Shown here: in pieces, positions 32,716 to 34,702 of the stretch
How the letters are laid out: every line of letters starts with the position of its first letter
Numbering within the stretch: position 1 is the first letter of the stretch
DNA from: a bacterium
Lineage (GTDB): Bacteria > Desulfobacterota > Desulfobulbia > Desulfobulbales > Desulfobulbaceae
Direction: 5' to 3'
Length of the DNA stretch: 34,702 nucleotides
NCBI GenBank assembly: GCA_030538155.1
Contig: JAUNUN010000031.1
Location: 1 to 34,702, forward strand
The notes under the pieces: model-generated
What the model saw: only the letters and a program-made list of their open reading frames with translations
The model's database searches: none
Told to the model about the DNA's origin: nothing
Made by a program: the position numbers and the translations under genes

Positions 32716-32811
32716 AGTATTACGGGACAGCCGCCGGATAACGGTGAGGTAGTCTAAAAAAAGCGGCAGTTGGGGTGGGGGATTGCGGCTCAGAACAATA
32801 GCCTAAGATAG

Positions 32812-32840
32812 AAAAAACCCGGCGGGCCGACCGCCGGGTT
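32812..32840 (-). terminator. Intrinsic terminator after rpsU
   Basis: On the minus strand AACCCGGCGG (32840-32831) pairs with CCGCCGGGTT (32825-32816) across 5 nt, followed by a T tract. It lies 7 nt after the rpsU stop and about 20 nt upstream of the probable xerD start. Confidence 0.9.
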
Positions 32841-32846
32841 GATTGT

Positions 32847-33041
32847 TCAAACCCTACTTCTGATACGGTTGAACTTACGAAGTTTCCGTAGCGCCTCTGC
32901 GGCCTTGCGACGTTTTTTTACGCTGGGTTTTTCGTAATACTCGCGCCGTTTCAGCTCACGTTTGATGCCGTCAATCTGCATTTTCTTTTTCAGTTGACGG
33001 ATTGCATATTCAAGGTCGCCTCTAACTTCCACTTCGATCAT
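32847..33041 (-). CDS. rpsU: 30S ribosomal protein S21
   Basis: S21 is a small basic protein of the 30S subunit involved in mRNA start-site recognition. The 64-residue product begins MIEVEVRGDLEYAIRQLKKK and ends with the basic KPSVKKRRKAAEALRKLRKFNR tail typical of S21, whose second half is a positively charged helix. The ATG at 33041 is the family-standard start; an in-frame start at 33080 would add 13 residues and lacks support. A consensus-like promoter lies 50 nt upstream and a strong terminator directly follows, so it is a single-gene unit. Confidence 0.96.
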   Translation of the reverse strand: MIEVEVRGDLEYAIRQLKKKMQIDGIKRELKRREYYEKPSVKKRRKAAEALRKLRKFNRIRSRV

Positions 33042-33090
33042 GATGGCATCACATCCTTTGGTTAAATTGACAGAAAACAATAAAAAACGA

Positions 33091-33118
33091 ATTGTATCAC
33101 GTGAGCTAACTATGTCAA
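33091..33118 (-). promoter_or_regulatory. Sigma-70 promoter for rpsU
   Basis: On the minus strand TTGACA (33118-33113) and TACAAT (33096-33091) are separated by 16 nt, about 50 nt upstream of the rpsU ATG. Confidence 0.8.
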
Positions 33119-33233
33119 TCTAAATGCTTGTTTTTGCCCCTGCAGGTGGTTCAATTATCCATTTTCCGTCATCTGCGGCGGGAAACCCCGCTCCGTTACC
33201 AGATATGTGCGAGAAAGAAGGAGCTCATTACCG

Positions 33234-34298
33234 ATGACGACCAGTAGGCTGACTCAGAGCGTCAACCTAAGCATGGGCCTGCGGGTGATCCTCACTTTGG
33301 CGCTTGGCGCTCTGGGTGCGCTGCTGCCCGCTGCCCCTCTTGTCGGCGCGACCATCCTGGTTTCCCTGGCCTCACTTTGCCGTATACCTACGGCCATCAG
33401 TCCCTGGATACGGAATGTGGCCTTTGCCTCCATCGGCTGCTCGCTTGGCTCCGGTATAAATCACGATATTTTTCAGCTTGCCGCCAAATGGCCGTTGAGC
33501 CTTGTTTGGTTGACAATCGCCATGGTTGCCATTCTCCTGAGCGGAGCCTGGATACTCAAACATTTTTTCCGCTACGACAAAGAAACGGCGCTGCTCGCCT
33601 CGTCTCCCGGTGCGATGACCTACTCGCTGGCCGTGGCGGCAACAGGAGTTGGCGATGCCGGGGCGATTATTTTCATTCAATCGATCAGGTTGTTTTCAAT
33701 CATCACCTGCCTGCCGCTCCTTATAGATATCTTACCCTTCGATCACCTGGCCACCTCAGGAGCAAACACTCCAACCCTTGACTGGCTGAGTGCGGCTGCT
33801 CTTTTTCTGCTCGCCCTTGGTGCCGGTTATCTGCTGGAACGGAAAAAAATCCCGGCCGGATTTTTGCTTGCCGGGGTCATGGTCAGCGGGCTGGGCCACT
33901 ACTTTGGCGTACTTTCCGGACGGCCGCCGCTGTCGCTCCTCCTGGCCGGTTTTGTCATTACCGGCGCAGTAGTCGGCTCCCGCTTCACCATGATCTCTCC
34001 GGTCGATATTCGTCACCTGCTCTCGGCCTCGCTCACGATTGTGTTCACCTCGATTGTAGTTTCCGCACTCTTTGCGCTTGCTGCAGCAAGAGCACTGCAG
34101 CTGCCCCTGGGTCAGGTCTGGGTGGCCTTTGCACCGGGCGGGGTCGAGGCCATGGCAGCCATGGCCTTATCCATGGGGTATGACTCTGCCTATGTTGCGA
34201 CCCACCACCTGTACCGGATCATCGCCTTGCTGATCCTTATGCCTGTTCTTTTGAATGCCGTGCACCCTGCACAGGAAAAACGCGGTCAGAGGCGTTGA
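33234..34298 (+). CDS. AbrB-family integral membrane protein
   Basis: This 354-residue protein is a polytopic membrane protein of the AbrB family (formerly mislabelled ammonia monooxygenase regulator; PF05145). About ten hydrophobic segments are visible. Two similar halves each carry a conserved loop: SSPGAMTYSLAVA in the first and FAPGGVEAMAAMALSMG in the second, with a GAxIxxxxRL-type segment (IFIQSIRLFSIITC) after the first. Substrate and direction of transport are unknown. The ATG at 33234 follows AAGGAG (33218-33223), which decides against GTG at 33207. The gene stands alone before a transposase end. Confidence 0.88.
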   Translation: MTTSRLTQSVNLSMGLRVILTLALGALGALLPAAPLVGATILVSLASLCRIPTAISPWIRNVAFASIGCSLGSGINHDIFQLAAKWPLSLVWLTIAMVAILLSGAWILKHFFRYDKETALLASSPGAMTYSLAVAATGVGDAGAIIFIQSIRLFSIITCLPLLIDILPFDHLATSGANTPTLDWLSAAALFLLALGAGYLLERKKIPAGFLLAGVMVSGLGHYFGVLSGRPPLSLLLAGFVITGAVVGSRFTMISPVDIRHLLSASLTIVFTSIVVSALFALAAARALQLPLGQVWVAFAPGGVEAMAAMALSMGYDSAYVATHHLYRIIALLILMPVLLNAVHPAQEKRGQRR

Positions 34299-34554
34299 TG
34301 GTTTGAACATCGCGCAACCTCCGAATACAATGTATTTTCAAAATGATGCCATTTGTGGTGGACATGGTTTTTCCATGACAATTGCACCATACATGACCCT
34401 AAAATACCGGCACGCCAAGATCGCTAAGAAGCGGCAAGAGGTGCGAGCGGAGTGAACTCAAGCAAATATAATCCAACATACCTGACCGGATATCGGGTTT
34501 ATGTGGAAAACCTGGTGTAATCAAAGGTAACCAATCACGGGGTATTGCCCTGCT
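34299..34554. other. Intergenic segment at a probable insertion-sequence boundary
   Basis: No gene is supported here. GTAA appears at 34517-34520 and 34527-34530, and could mark the terminal end of an IS66-like element, whose ends commonly begin with GTAA. The element's other end is outside the window, so its inverted repeat and target duplication cannot be tested. A short frame ending MTLKYRHAKIAKKRQEVRAE (34394-34455) is probably chance. Confidence 0.3.
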
Positions 34555-34702
34555 TCAAGCTGCAGCCCTGATCCAGCCCAGCTCTGGTGGTTGTTTTTTG
34601 AACAGGGCATCCATGGCCTCTGTCAGCACATGGTAGGTGGATTTCCCCTGCAGGCGGCAGGTCTGTCGCAGTGAAAGAATACGCTCCACCCAGCGATTGC
34701 CC
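34555..34702 (-). mobile_element. C-terminal 48 residues of a transposase, probably IS66-like
   Basis: The open frame enters from the right edge and stops at TGA 34557-34555. Its end, WVERILSLRQTCRLQGKSTY then DALFKKQPPELGWI, resembles the C-terminus of IS66-family transposases as I recall them. The catalytic domain is outside the window, so the family and whether the element is intact cannot be confirmed. Confidence 0.55.

Noticed and set aside
1-34702. CRISPR arrays, phage genes, toxin-antitoxin pairs or a defence island
   Set aside because: No regularly spaced direct repeats, integrase-linked cargo or defence-type domains were seen. XerD here has the features of the housekeeping recombinase.

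Overview
The window looks like the chromosome of a Gram-negative, probably strictly anaerobic member of the Desulfobacterota, most like a Desulfobulbales-type sulfate reducer. This is an inference from gene content: a flavoredoxin-like flavoprotein, MenA, a DHH-CBS-nucleotidyltransferase fusion of the A-adding tRNA enzyme type, NrnA between rbfA and truB, a Memo-family protein, and moderately high GC. No rRNA or other taxonomic marker is present to settle it. Nearly all of the window is core genome. The only mobile DNA is a transposase 3' end cut by the right edge.

Layout. (1) 63-4893, plus strand: cysS, a Memo-family gene, a flavoredoxin-like gene, menA behind an unexplained 220 bp leader, and an unrecognised soluble protein. 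(2) 4959-9812, minus strand: a tight trio (secreted OB-fold protein, HAD hydrolase, Nudix hydrolase), then glgX overlapping an SGNH hydrolase by 4 nt. (3) 9908-14902: a DUF1566-type protein, a secreted D,D-carboxypeptidase with a very basic linker, an acyl-CoA ligase and a site-2-type metalloprotease, with hairpin terminators between convergent pairs. (4) 15046-17742, minus strand: the large DHH-CBS-CBS-poly(A)polymerase fusion. It faces away from (5) 17846-27994, plus strand: tRNA-Gly(CCC), rimP, nusA, infB, rbfA, nrnA, truB, rpsO, pnp. This order matches the E. coli nusA operon except that nrnA is inserted, and a glycine tRNA stands where E. coli has the initiator tRNA metY. (6) 28086-28541: dut. 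(7) 28585-30842, minus strand: glnQ, glnP, glnH, a glutamine-type ABC importer. (8) 31112-34298: a WalJ/YycJ-type metallo-beta-lactamase-fold enzyme, xerD (minus), rpsU (minus) and an AbrB-family membrane protein. (9) 34555-34702: C-terminal end of an IS66-like transposase on the minus strand.

The genes fall into translation and RNA metabolism (cysS, tRNA-Gly, rimP, nusA, infB, rbfA, truB, rpsO, pnp, nrnA, rpsU, the tRNA 3'-end enzyme), envelope (carboxypeptidase, site-2 protease), metabolism (menA, glgX, acyl-CoA ligase, dut) and transport (glnHPQ). The regulatory DNA is the most rewarding part to read: a consensus sigma-70 promoter for the tRNA/nusA operon, a divergent promoter that should give a leaderless or near-leaderless mRNA for the DHH-CBS fusion, a long imperfect palindrome in the pnp leader, a hairpin between glnH and glnP, and an xerD whose conserved N-terminus lies upstream of its first ordinary start codon. 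I found no CRISPR array, phage block or obvious defence island, and I do not claim a new multi-gene system here.
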